DNA of 24,713 nucleotides from a virus, in IMG/VR virus record IMGVR_UViG_3300010885_008505, positions 1-24,713 of that record. One strand, given 5' to 3'. The position numbers and the translations under genes were made by a program. Numbering within the stretch: position 1 is the first letter of the stretch; each line of letters opens with the position of its first letter. The notes under the pieces were generated by a model. The model saw only the letters and a list, made by a program, of their open reading frames with translations. It was not told where the DNA came from and ran no database searches. Below, one piece after another: positions 18,001-24,713 of this stretch.

Positions 18001-21000
18001 ATGTAACTACTCTTAACAACGGGTCGTATATTTGGTGTTCATTTGAAAATGCCAGTTGGAACATTTATAGATTTACTGATGTAGATTTTCAAGTCACTGA
18101 TGTAGCATACGACGGTAGCGTGATGACAGTTACATTGTTAGATTTAGTACCTCTACCGACCGGAACATGGATCGGTATAACTCAAACTAATAAAGTTAAT
18201 GGGTTTTATAAAATAACCAGCGTAACTTTAAATTCATTTACAGTTAATGCTACTATCACTAATTGGGAAACATTTACTGAACAATCTAGCATAATTGTTT
18301 ATGCACTATTAACACAAAGAAGCCAATCGATTGATACTATCGATGAAATCGTTCCTAGAAAATTATCAAAAGGTGAAACACTATGGACTGACGATGGTGG
18401 CAATGGTAACTGGGCAACATGGGAATATGCTCCGGTATATACGAAATCAATATTATCTAATTCTAATCCGGCGACCGGATTACGCTACGGAAGATCGGTA
18501 GCTGTTACACAAGACGGATCTATTCTTGCAATTTCTACAGCTAACGGAGAAGTTGTTACTTGGGATAAAGCAAGTGTTAATACGCCGTGGATACAGCGAC
18601 AGTTGATTTTAAAACCAATTATTACTACACAGCCGCAAGCAGATAATTTGTATGCAACTGTGATAGCATTTAGTAATGACAAAACTTGGCTAGCTACCGG
18701 AAGTCCGGCAGTCGGGTACGCCCATACGAAGTATCGAGGCCCATATAATGATAGTATCAATAATTATCTTATCGGTGATATTGTATCAACTGTGGTGCCA
18801 ACACCAGAGCAAGCCGATTATGAAAATGCTCTTGCCACATTAGAAGCCTATTTTGCTGGTGCAAATTGGGCAGGTGTCGGCTATCCAGCAAGCATAGCTT
18901 CTTATCAGGCACTGATAAGTTCAACAAATCCACTCATACAGGCAATCTGGATTCAAACGGCTAAAACAGTTGCAGATACATTTGATGCTTGGCAAGCGGT
19001 CTTAACTAACGTATATTTCTATAGAGCGTTACAAAACTTATTACCAGGACGAACACCCCCGACTGGGCAAACATCAAATATCTATTGGGAAAGTATTCCA
19101 TATATTCCGATAGAAGAATCGGGAACAGCAAGTAGTCTACCAGCACAGGGCGTAGTTCATCTTTATAAGAAAGATACTGATAACATTTATACACTTGTTG
19201 ATTCGTTCGTAAGTCCTACTCCGCGATCGAATGAATTATTTGGGTCTAGTATACGATTTTTTAGTGGAGTACCGTTCGGCTCAACAAATAGTAAACTAAC
19301 GGATCAACTTATTGTTGGTGCACCTGGTACTAACTCTATATATAAATTTGCTTATGGTTCGGTTGCTGAAGCAACGTCAGCATTTAACCCAGTGGGAACT
19401 GTAGGCGGAATTATTGCAGTAACATCAACTGCTGGTATATTGCCCGGCATGATAGTTTCAGGTACAGGATTCACTGGCGGTCAAACAGTACTAACCGTAC
19501 TAAGTTCAACTAAGTTAGAACTAACTGGCAGTCCTAATTCTACACCGGCCGGTGTATTAACTTTTAGTGTTGCTGGATGGTTTTTTAATTCTGTAAATGC
19601 CGCAAGTTACTACGGTCAAGGATTAGCTTATAATTTTGGTTCTAACATAGTTGTAAGTGGCAATGCAACGTCTGCATATGCAGTAATATCTTCGGGTAGT
19701 TCAATAACTGGAAGAGTTACGATTATGTCAGCTACTGGCTCACAAACTATATACGGGACTAGATCTAGTTTTGGTACATCTGTTGCAATTTCAAATGATG
19801 CAACATATATTGCAATCTCAGATATACTTGCTACTGGTGTTAAAGTTAATCAAGGCGCAGTGTACATTTATAAGTTAACTAATGGCACCTATGTGTTATA
19901 TCAAACATTAGTTAATCATAATCCAGAAAATTCCGGATTCTTTGGAAGTAAAATTGCTTTTATGTCTGATAAAACTCTTGCAATTTATAATTCAAGCGGC
20001 GACACAGTTAATTCAATGACATTTGACAGTAATGAAACAACATTTGATAAAAAGAGCACAACATTTGTTACTAAACAAATCGACAGCGGAAGAATAGATG
20101 TATACGATAATTATTATTCTAAGTGGGTGTTTAGTGAAATGCTTGATATTAAAAATTCGTTAAATGACGGATATGGTACTGGATTTGCAGTCGGCTTAGA
20201 TCATATTGTTGTAAGTTCACCAAATGCATTGGATCAGAATTTAAATTCTGGAATTATATATGATTATCATAAGGCTCCAAATACATATACTTGGACAAAG
20301 AAACGTAGTGAAATTGCAAAACCTGATGTGAGCAAGATTAAAAAAGCATATCTATATAATAGAACGACCGGAACACTAATCAAATACTTAGATGTTATAG
20401 ACCCATTACAAGGAAAAATTGCCGGTCCTGCAAGAGAAGAAATTACATACAGCTCATTTTATGATCCAGCAGTATATTCGGTCGGTAATGATAATGTTAC
20501 AGTGAATTCAAATAAACCGTGGACTTCTGACCCTATTGGAAAACTATGGTGGGATTTAAGAACTACTAAATTTATTGAACCGTATGACTCTGATATTGTA
20601 TATCGAACAAGTAATTGGAATTCGTTAGCAACCGGAGCAACAGTTGACGTATATGAGTGGGTGTCAAGTGTATATAAACCTGCCGATTGGGATAATTTAG
20701 CAGATACAGAAACTGGACTTACAAAAGGTATAAGTGGTAAGAGTTTATATGGAAATTCAACGTATAGCGTAAGTCAAGTATACGATACTATAAGTCAAAC
20801 TTTTAAAAATACATATTACTATTGGGTAAAAAACAAAACTCTTATTCCTAATGTATCAGGAAGATACATTTCATCATCAGATGTTGCATCATTAATTGCA
20901 AATCCAAGAGGTGCGGGATATCAGTATCTATCAGTAACAGGTATCAATTCATTTAGTTTAGTTAATGTTAAATCAATTTTGCATTCAACAGATGTTGTAC

Positions 21001-24000
21001 TATCTGTTGAATACTGGACCACAGATAAGATTGATAGCAACATACATAGTCATTGGAAAATTATCAGCGACGAATCGACTACAACATTACCAACAGCAAT
21101 TGAACAAAAATGGTTTGACAGTTTGTGTGGCAGAGATCGTAACGGACTTACTGTTCCTGATTTAAAACAACCAATTAAATTGCGCTACGGTATTGAAAAT
21201 CGACCACGTCAAAGTATGTTTGTAAATCGATTTGAAGCATTAAAACAATTTATTGAGCAAGTTAATATTATTTTATCTAAACATCAAATTGTACAATCGA
21301 GAAATTTACTAGCATTAGAACAATATGATTCTTATCCTGCTTTTATAACATTAGTTGACGGCACTAAAATACTGCCAAGCGGATTATATGATACTACTAT
21401 TGATACTGATGCTGAATTATCGTATGTAAGTATCGGAGCATTTAAACGTCCGAGTATTAGTCCTGTTATTGTAGACGGAAAAATCACAGGGATTACAATT
21501 AATTCTGCAGGGTTAGGATATTTGTATCCACCGTTTATCGAAATTACAGGGAGTGGTACCGGTGCAACAGTTAGGGCTAAAATTAATACACTAGGACAAA
21601 TAATTGATGCAACGGTGTTATCATCAGGTGAAGGATACGACTCAAATACTGTAGCAATAGTAAGAGATTACTCAGTATTAGTCTATAGTGATGCTCAGTC
21701 GACGGGTGCTTGGGCAATATATTCTTATGATCCACTAGGAAAAAATTGGTCAAGAACTAATACTAAAACATACGATGTACGAAATCATTGGTCTTATATT
21801 GATTGGTATGCTACTGGATATAATCAATTCTCAGCCGCAGACTACGGAGTAGATTCTATTCCGGATTTAAATTCTATCAATCCATCAATAGGGGAAACGG
21901 TTTTAGTTAGATCCGGCTCTGTCAGCGGCTGGCAACTATTGTATCGTTATGCAATATCGACTAGTACTGATTGGACACAATCTTATCAAGTAGTAGGAGT
22001 ACAAAAAGGAACTATACAGTTTAAGAAAAGTTTTTATGAATTTACTAACACTAGTATCGGCTATGATGATTCCACTTTTGATGGCGCGGTATTTGACGGC
22101 GAAGCAGTTAACGAATTAAGATTGGTGCTAAATGCATTGAAAGATGATATACTAGTTGGCGACCTTAGACAACATTATATAGACTTATTTTTTACTAGTG
22201 TAAGATATGCACTTAGTGAACAAGTATATGTTGATTGGATTTTTAAAACTAGTTTTATCAAAGCCCAGCATAATATTGGTCAACTAAGCCAACCAGTAAC
22301 ATATCAAACTGATAACTTATTAAATTTCCAAGAATATGTTAACGAAGTAAAACCATATAGAACGAAAGTTCGTGAGTATGTAACAGCATACTCTAAGATT
22401 GACAATTCAAAAACAATGGTAAGTGATTTTGATTTACCAGTAGTGTATGACAACGGAAAATTAACAACTATCAATACTTGGGTAGCTAATGGAAAGATAG
22501 AAGCAGACAACACTGCAATACAACTGTACCCTTGGAAAAATTGGTTAGATAATGTAGGATTTATTGTTACTGAACTGCATATCGTCGATAGTGGAAGCGG
22601 ATACGTATCAGAACCAGCAGTGAAGATTACTAATAACTCAGGCGCCGGCGCAACCGCTAGGGCATTTATATCTAATGGAAAAGTAAACAGAATAGTATTA
22701 CTGTCAACGGGATTAGGCTACTTGTCAGCGCCTACTGTAGAGATTATCGGAGGTCTTTCAGCTACAGGAGTATCGGCTCGAGTAGTTGCATACATCGGAA
22801 ATAGCTTAGATGCTACTAAACAACATGGTGTAGTACGATCAACACATATAAAAATTAAATTTGATAGATTGACTCAAGGATACTACGTAACTCAATTAGG
22901 ACAAACTGAAACATTTACAGGTTCAGGATCGCGTCTACAATTTAATCTAACATGGGCACCTGACATTCGTATTGGCGAAAGTACAGTAACTATTACTGCA
23001 CCTGGACAGACTAGTGAAATACTTGTATTAAGAAATCTATATACATTAGCAATTAAAAAATCTACTGCAAAAGGATATACAACATATTCTGGAACTATAA
23101 CATTTATTAATCCGCCTGCAAACTTATCTATAATTAAAGTGACTTATATTAAGGACTGGGATTTACTTAATGCGGCTGATAGAACACAGTATTATTATAA
23201 TCCTCAAGACGGGCAATTAGGTAATGAGCTATCGCAATTAATGACTGGTATTGATTATGGTGGTGTTATAGTTAGCGGGTTAGGATTTGATGTGTCAGCT
23301 GGCTGGGGAGCACTTCCTTATTATACAGATAAATGGGATACGTTTGATGCAACATATAGTGACTATATTGTAACGGTTACTGCTAATACGCATTCATTTA
23401 CATTGCCATATACTCCGACAGTCGGAACATTATTAAACGTATATTATTCACGTAATACTGTAACTACACATACAAGTGACGGTGTAGGATTGAAATATCA
23501 ATATCCTGCATCAAATAAGACACCAATAGTTACGGCATCAACGATACAAACATCGTTGGCACCAGTTACATTGTCTGGAACTGCTGGAACTCTTTTATTA
23601 AGAGTAAATTCGACGACTCGAATTAAAATAGGTGATGTGGTGTCTTGCTCTACAGTGGCAGCATTTGCTTTAAACACAGTAGTATTAAGTATCAATAGCG
23701 GTACAAATACTGTTACACTAAGTCAGATCTTGTACGTAAACGTTCCAACAAGCACAAGCGTGTTGTTTACTCGAGTATTAACTCAACCGACAGATTTTTC
23801 AATCTTTACTAATGGTACTGTTGCACTAACTACTCCAATACTATCCGGTACCCAATTAAATATTATAACAGAAATGGAACCATTAAGACTTGATGATCCA
23901 AACTTTGGAACTCCTAGTCAAACAAATACTAACGCAATTATGTCTTCTGCGACTGCTAGTGGTTCAACCTCAACATTTACTATACCGGGAACGTTTACAG

Positions 24001-24713
24001 TACTGAACGGTGACAAGTTTATTTGGCGCCAAAGTACTAGTGATGGTTCGATCAAACCTCAAGATGCTGATTACGACACAGCATTAACCGGAGGAAATCT
24101 TGCATATACTAGTGCTACAGGTCTTGCCGCAGAGGATATACTAGTAGACGGCGACGGATTAGTAACTCCAACATCTAGTCCGGCACCTGAAGAGGTAGTT
24201 CCAGGACAAGTTGTAGATAGTGTTGCAATTAAAGTATTTGATCAATTTCCAGCAGGCAGTGCAAATATTAAAGTTGATAACTATCTTGCTGACGGAATAC
24301 AGACAATATTTAAAATTACTCAAACACCGTCAAGCCCTCGAGCAGTAATTGTTAAGGTAAATTCTGATATAAAAAATTATGATACAGCATATACTGTTGA
24401 CTATAAAAATAAACTAGTAAATTTTAATACCGCACCTACTGCTAACAGTACTATCTCTATTTTTAGTCTTGGATTTAACGGTGAAAACATTTTAGACGTT
24501 GATTATTTTGTAGCTAACGGAACTACGGTTGAATTTATAACTAAAGCTCCGTGGTTAGATACTGTTACAAGTTTAGTTTACATAAATGGTATTGCAACTA
24601 GTCCTAAATTGTTTAAAACAGATAATACATATGTGAGTGCAAACAGGATTGGATTAAATTTTGCAGTTGCTCCGGCATCTGGTTCTGTGATTAACTATAT
24701 TATTGTTAGTGGC
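12024..24713 (+). CDS. Giant gp7-like baseplate wedge / virion structural protein, 3'-truncated by the window edge
   Basis: An ORF of 4230 codons without a stop, still open at the window end. The start overlaps the gp6 stop (TAATG), and its place after gp6 is that of T4 gene 7. N-terminal wedge-like features: LPNFY (19-23) and WDPHINWDKFVNFQNYYWLP (126-145). Further conserved-looking blocks are HNPWSRYNRWFHKD (379-392), RPNICPWEMLGF with WWVPVYGPAPYT (1139-1167), FKFYQGMIREKGTQNSLNKL (1855-1874; compare the KGIEASYKFLF region of T4 gp7) and EVKPYRTKVREY (3441-3452). Between them lie beta-rich modules listed separately. T4 gp7 is 1032 aa. Composition is Thr/Ser/Asn/Tyr-rich and very poor in Cys, with no signal peptide or membrane segment seen. 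The structural role is secure; the gp7 name is an inference from position and short motifs. Confidence 0.85.
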   Translation, partial: MADSNKNPTGTPAIGENFLPNFYKTDANKKFLQATIDQVVQPGSVKKINGFIGRKTSKTATGADVYLEAPSAQREHYQLEPSFTIKDPLGNTTFFKDYIDYINQVSVFGGDIKNHARLNAQEFYSWDPHINWDKFVNFQNYYWLPYGPDVITIYGQQKSIISTYTVELQTEGSDYQYVFTPDGLTPNPVLKLYRGQTYRFEINSPGNPFSIKIDRSIGKFSQYTDGVEGNSVTKGTITFEVPLDAPSLLFYQSGTDRNLGGAIEISDIEENSVIDVEKELIGKKNYSLPNGTPLSNGMKVAFVGNVTPEKYASGEYYVEGVGSNIKLINKNILEIITTYTATEAVLFDDTPFDAQPFGDSSNFASTKDYLTVSRSSRDHNPWSRYNRWFHKDVIETVAAYNKQTISLDQTARATRPIIEFNSDLRLFNFGTTAIDDVDVIDTYTKDVFSTIEGSRGYNVDGVPLTDGLLVLFTADPDRLVQNNVYKVTFINISGYRQIHLELVSQPAIDNVVLIRRGNKNQGQMYWYNGTTWKLAQQKTNTNQSPLFDIVDNNKISYGNASEYPGTTFIGTSIFNYKVASTGVVDPSLGFRLTYKNINNIGDIVFNFTLATDTFQYKLPTTTALTTVSIKQGYLVCQDYVGNAVYQNGWQKALVSTIQAGVRVYKNSNLTNNFPIDIFNKIDDLSDLIVKVYVNGLRLDPAYWSIVDKPVYKQIKLTTAIGLLDVLTIKTFAKQAINSNGYYEIPINLQNNPMNTEIGDFTLGEVSDHVSSIIDNIPELFDKSTESSAIMTTGNQTYDPDHPNIRDLGNITPYGTKFVQHSGPASLSTYHITSETNNIVRAIEKSREDYLNFKRNFIKVATSLGIDSNPVHQVDLILKKINKDKPKTFPYYLSDMVPYGSFTETIIRVVDYRIKSYPLTSVFNLDKLSNQAVGVYHNGYATSVGNQLLYGTHYTFNDQGFIVLTDTVPLQNNDNITIREYDNTDGSFVPETPTKLGIWPKFEPKIYLDTTLINPVKMIQGHDGSLIAAYNDYRDDIILEIEKRIFNNIKVKYDSSVYDIADIVPSFNRTNAYSLSEFNQVLAPNFYKWSVLVDQDFTKPLKYDINNSFTYNYTGHSAIDGSTIPGYWRGIYQYMLDTDRPNICPWEMLGFSQQPTWWVPVYGPAPYTRDNQVMWQDIADGVVREPGAPAITLTKYAKSFLIKHIPVDNTGKLISPLASGLAFGTVTQQTDGDFVFGDIAPVEAAWRRSSHFPFSVILASMLLTPAKTFGVLLDRSRIVRNLANQLVYSDTNLRITPASIKLPSISSSKNRIQTAGIINYLTNYILSDNLKSYTAYQYDLTNMMAKLSYRVAGYTSKQKFNLLLDSKTYASSGSVFVPQEDYDIVLNSSNPIKKITYSGIIITKFSNGFSVKGYSLTEPYFKYYQYTQSGSTINVGGISESFNTWDIRKQYAAGTIVRVNQAFYRVKTTHTTSTNFEPQYYQSLPRLPIIGGRDAVFRKSWKRSDPIIAPYGTYFSNVQAVVDFILGYGEYLKDQGFIFDEFNKRLGTVTNWETSAKEFMFWSTQNWSSGKNQWKDWNPTIDIAYDEVVQYNGVFHRAIKNVPAGATFDLTNFVKLDSLTTVGNGVISLSPSADKISFNTNLSVVDDISNPFNGYEIFKVDGTPLEKSYINSYRKDNAVSYAPIGNDGIYGASFYLVQKEQVVIMSNATMFNDTVYNPSTGYRQERITVSGYVSVGWYGGFDVPGFIFDEAIVNDWQPWDGYNLGDIVKYKQFYYSANSALQGTENFNSNNWIKLTTAPVPALLPNWTYKAGQFTDFYSLDSDNFDATQQKVAQHLIGYQKRSYLDNIIKDDVSEFKFYQGMIREKGTQNSLNKLFDVLSADGQESLTFKEEWAIRLGQYGASGSFENIEFVLDEGQFKINPQGFYLVKQPDPEALDYLIRQTPNNIYLKPIGYNSAPWPVLENYQPYLRSAGYVRPSDVSFSLQSIDDIVDYDVTTLNNGSYIWCSFENASWNIYRFTDVDFQVTDVAYDGSVMTVTLLDLVPLPTGTWIGITQTNKVNGFYKITSVTLNSFTVNATITNWETFTEQSSIIVYALLTQRSQSIDTIDEIVPRKLSKGETLWTDDGGNGNWATWEYAPVYTKSILSNSNPATGLRYGRSVAVTQDGSILAISTANGEVVTWDKASVNTPWIQRQLILKPIITTQPQADNLYATVIAFSNDKTWLATGSPAVGYAHTKYRGPYNDSINNYLIGDIVSTVVPTPEQADYENALATLEAYFAGANWAGVGYPASIASYQALISSTNPLIQAIWIQTAKTVADTFDAWQAVLTNVYFYRALQNLLPGRTPPTGQTSNIYWESIPYIPIEESGTASSLPAQGVVHLYKKDTDNIYTLVDSFVSPTPRSNELFGSSIRFFSGVPFGSTNSKLTDQLIVGAPGTNSIYKFAYGSVAEATSAFNPVGTVGGIIAVTSTAGILPGMIVSGTGFTGGQTVLTVLSSTKLELTGSPNSTPAGVLTFSVAGWFFNSVNAASYYGQGLAYNFGSNIVVSGNATSAYAVISSGSSITGRVTIMSATGSQTIYGTRSSFGTSVAISNDATYIAISDILATGVKVNQGAVYIYKLTNGTYVLYQTLVNHNPENSGFFGSKIAFMSDKTLAIYNSSGDTVNSMTFDSNETTFDKKSTTFVTKQIDSGRIDVYDNYYSKWVFSEMLDIKNSLNDGYGTGFAVGLDHIVVSSPNALDQNLNSGIIYDYHKAPNTYTWTKKRSEIAKPDVSKIKKAYLYNRTTGTLIKYLDVIDPLQGKIAGPAREEITYSSFYDPAVYSVGNDNVTVNSNKPWTSDPIGKLWWDLRTTKFIEPYDSDIVYRTSNWNSLATGATVDVYEWVSSVYKPADWDNLADTETGLTKGISGKSLYGNSTYSVSQVYDTISQTFKNTYYYWVKNKTLIPNVSGRYISSSDVASLIANPRGAGYQYLSVTGINSFSLVNVKSILHSTDVVLSVEYWTTDKIDSNIHSHWKIISDESTTTLPTAIEQKWFDSLCGRDRNGLTVPDLKQPIKLRYGIENRPRQSMFVNRFEALKQFIEQVNIILSKHQIVQSRNLLALEQYDSYPAFITLVDGTKILPSGLYDTTIDTDAELSYVSIGAFKRPSISPVIVDGKITGITINSAGLGYLYPPFIEITGSGTGATVRAKINTLGQIIDATVLSSGEGYDSNTVAIVRDYSVLVYSDAQSTGAWAIYSYDPLGKNWSRTNTKTYDVRNHWSYIDWYATGYNQFSAADYGVDSIPDLNSINPSIGETVLVRSGSVSGWQLLYRYAISTSTDWTQSYQVVGVQKGTIQFKKSFYEFTNTSIGYDDSTFDGAVFDGEAVNELRLVLNALKDDILVGDLRQHYIDLFFTSVRYALSEQVYVDWIFKTSFIKAQHNIGQLSQPVTYQTDNLLNFQEYVNEVKPYRTKVREYVTAYSKIDNSKTMVSDFDLPVVYDNGKLTTINTWVANGKIEADNTAIQLYPWKNWLDNVGFIVTELHIVDSGSGYVSEPAVKITNNSGAGATARAFISNGKVNRIVLLSTGLGYLSAPTVEIIGGLSATGVSARVVAYIGNSLDATKQHGVVRSTHIKIKFDRLTQGYYVTQLGQTETFTGSGSRLQFNLTWAPDIRIGESTVTITAPGQTSEILVLRNLYTLAIKKSTAKGYTTYSGTITFINPPANLSIIKVTYIKDWDLLNAADRTQYYYNPQDGQLGNELSQLMTGIDYGGVIVSGLGFDVSAGWGALPYYTDKWDTFDATYSDYIVTVTANTHSFTLPYTPTVGTLLNVYYSRNTVTTHTSDGVGLKYQYPASNKTPIVTASTIQTSLAPVTLSGTAGTLLLRVNSTTRIKIGDVVSCSTVAAFALNTVVLSINSGTNTVTLSQILYVNVPTSTSVLFTRVLTQPTDFSIFTNGTVALTTPILSGTQLNIITEMEPLRLDDPNFGTPSQTNTNAIMSSATASGSTSTFTIPGTFTVLNGDKFIWRQSTSDGSIKPQDADYDTALTGGNLAYTSATGLAAEDILVDGDGLVTPTSSPAPEEVVPGQVVDSVAIKVFDQFPAGSANIKVDNYLADGIQTIFKITQTPSSPRAVIVKVNSDIKNYDTAYTVDYKNKLVNFNTAPTANSTISIFSLGFNGENILDVDYFVANGTTVEFITKAPWLDTVTSLVYINGIATSPKLFKTDNTYVSANRIGLNFAVAPASGSVINYIIVSG
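16353..17410 (+). other. Three chitin-binding-like (CBM5/12-style) segments in the giant protein
   Basis: Three segments share the pattern W, a few residues, Y/A, G or D, [IV]V, Y or V, then an aromatic pair: WDIRKQYAAGTIVRVNQAFY from residue 1444; WNPTIDIAYDEVVQYNGVFH from 1576; WDGYNLGDIVKYKQFYYSAN from 1758. This W..Y..GD.V.Y...YY signature is typical of small carbohydrate-binding modules of chitinases and some phage tail proteins. The third is closest to consensus. Glycan binding is inferred, not shown. Confidence 0.5.
18477..20313 (+). other. Apparent seven-bladed FG-GAP-like beta-propeller in the giant protein
   Basis: Seven strand motifs of the type [YF]-G-x-[ST]-[VI]-A followed by a hydrophobic strand ending in a small turn start near residues 2155 (YGRSVAVTQDGSILAIST), 2210 (YATVIAFSNDKTWLATGSP), 2406 (FGSSIRFF, then LIVGAPG), 2530 (YGQGLAYNFGSNIVVSGN), 2583 (FGTSVAISNDATYIAISD), 2640 (FGSKIAFMSDKTLAIY) and 2717 (YGTGFAVGLDHIVVSSP). 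Several are followed by a 'VYIYK/IYDYHK' strand. Spacing is about 55 residues, with larger insertions after blades 2 and 3. Seven is the usual count for integrin-type propellers. Confidence 0.55.
21468..22785 (+). repeat. Paired GxGY beta-repeats in the giant protein
   Basis: Two related segments, about 361 residues apart, each hold two half-units. Copy 1 (about 3150-3215): INSAGLGYLYPPFIEITGSG, then GATVRAKINTLG, then VLSSGEGY. Copy 2 (about 3515-3580): IVDSGSGYVSEPAVKITNNS, then GATARAFISNGK, then LLSTGLGYLSAPTVEI. The shared pattern is GxGYxxxPxhxI followed by GAT.RA.I. The repeats are diverged at DNA level, so the duplication is old. Between the copies lies a block with VYVDWIFKTSF and EVKPYRTKVREY that looks more like conserved structural sequence. 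Confidence 0.65.
24210..24713 (+). repeat. C-terminal beta-module repeats at the window end
   Basis: At least two consecutive modules share a plan: a 'D(N/Y)Y/F.A(D/N)G..T.F' opening strand, then a 'V.V.(I/V)N..' strand, a short hairpin, and '[IV].F..AP..(G/N)S.I' closing strands. One opens at DNYLADGIQTIFKIT and the next at DYFVANGTTVEFIT. The second is cut by the window edge. This resembles tandem beta-sandwich repeats of tail-fibre-like proteins; the number beyond the window is unknown. Confidence 0.5.

Noticed and set aside
20965-21165. 66-aa plus-strand ORF nested in the giant gene
   Set aside because: Out of frame inside a continuous 12.7-kb ORF, no ribosome-binding site, no recognisable product.
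12024-24713. Possible assembly error or missed stop joining several genes into the giant ORF
   Set aside because: The frame stays open throughout, composition is uniform, no internal ribosome-binding site plus start was found at module borders, and shared modules recur along its length.
1-24713. tRNA genes, CRISPR arrays, insertion sequences, introns or homing endonucleases
   Set aside because: None recognised; there are only two intergenic gaps above 10 bp (81 and 50 bp), both taken up by promoter and ribosome-binding signals.

Overview
The window is a tightly packed, AT-rich piece of a T4-like contractile-tailed phage genome (Straboviridae/cyanophage/pelagiphage-type 'far-T4' relatives). 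Almost every base is coding. The recognisable proteins are T4 core proteins, but most differ in size from their T4 counterparts. A marine or environmental origin is likely, because the giant structural protein and the lysozyme-less spike resemble those of marine T4-like phages. No host gene, tRNA, integrase, CRISPR array or insertion sequence was seen, so the host cannot be named from this sequence.

Left arm (1-3099, minus strand): a replication and late-transcription operon read right to left, gp55 (late sigma factor), gp47 and gp46 (the Mre11/Rad50-like recombination nuclease; gp46 runs off the left edge). The genes overlap: gp55/gp47 by about 41-56 nt, across a 12-bp tandem repeat read in two frames, and gp47/gp46 by ATGA. 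An 81-bp divergent spacer (3100-3180) carries a near-consensus sigma70-type promoter for this operon (TTGACT, 17 bp, TATAAT) and weaker late-promoter-like sites facing right.

Right arm (3181-24713, plus strand): a baseplate cassette, in order gp48-like tail tube cap, short gp53-like wedge protein, a 735-aa putative baseplate hub, gp5-like spike without a lysozyme domain, gp25-like sheath-initiator/wedge protein, an enlarged gp6-like wedge protein, and an enormous ORF open from 12024 to the window end (4230 codons without a stop). Genes are separated by 1-3 nt or overlap by 1 nt (TAATG), except for a 50-bp gap before gp6 that holds an AATAAATA late-promoter-like box and a duplicated ribosome-binding site.

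Together the right-arm products should build the cell-puncturing centre (hub, spike, tube cap) and the wedges around it. The giant ORF starts with wedge/gp7-like sequence and then carries many beta-rich modules, including three chitin-binding-like segments, an apparent seven-bladed FG-GAP-like propeller, paired GxGY repeats and C-terminal beta repeats. This suggests that a wedge protein has absorbed peripheral, possibly receptor- or glycan-contacting, functions. It is the most unusual object in the window.
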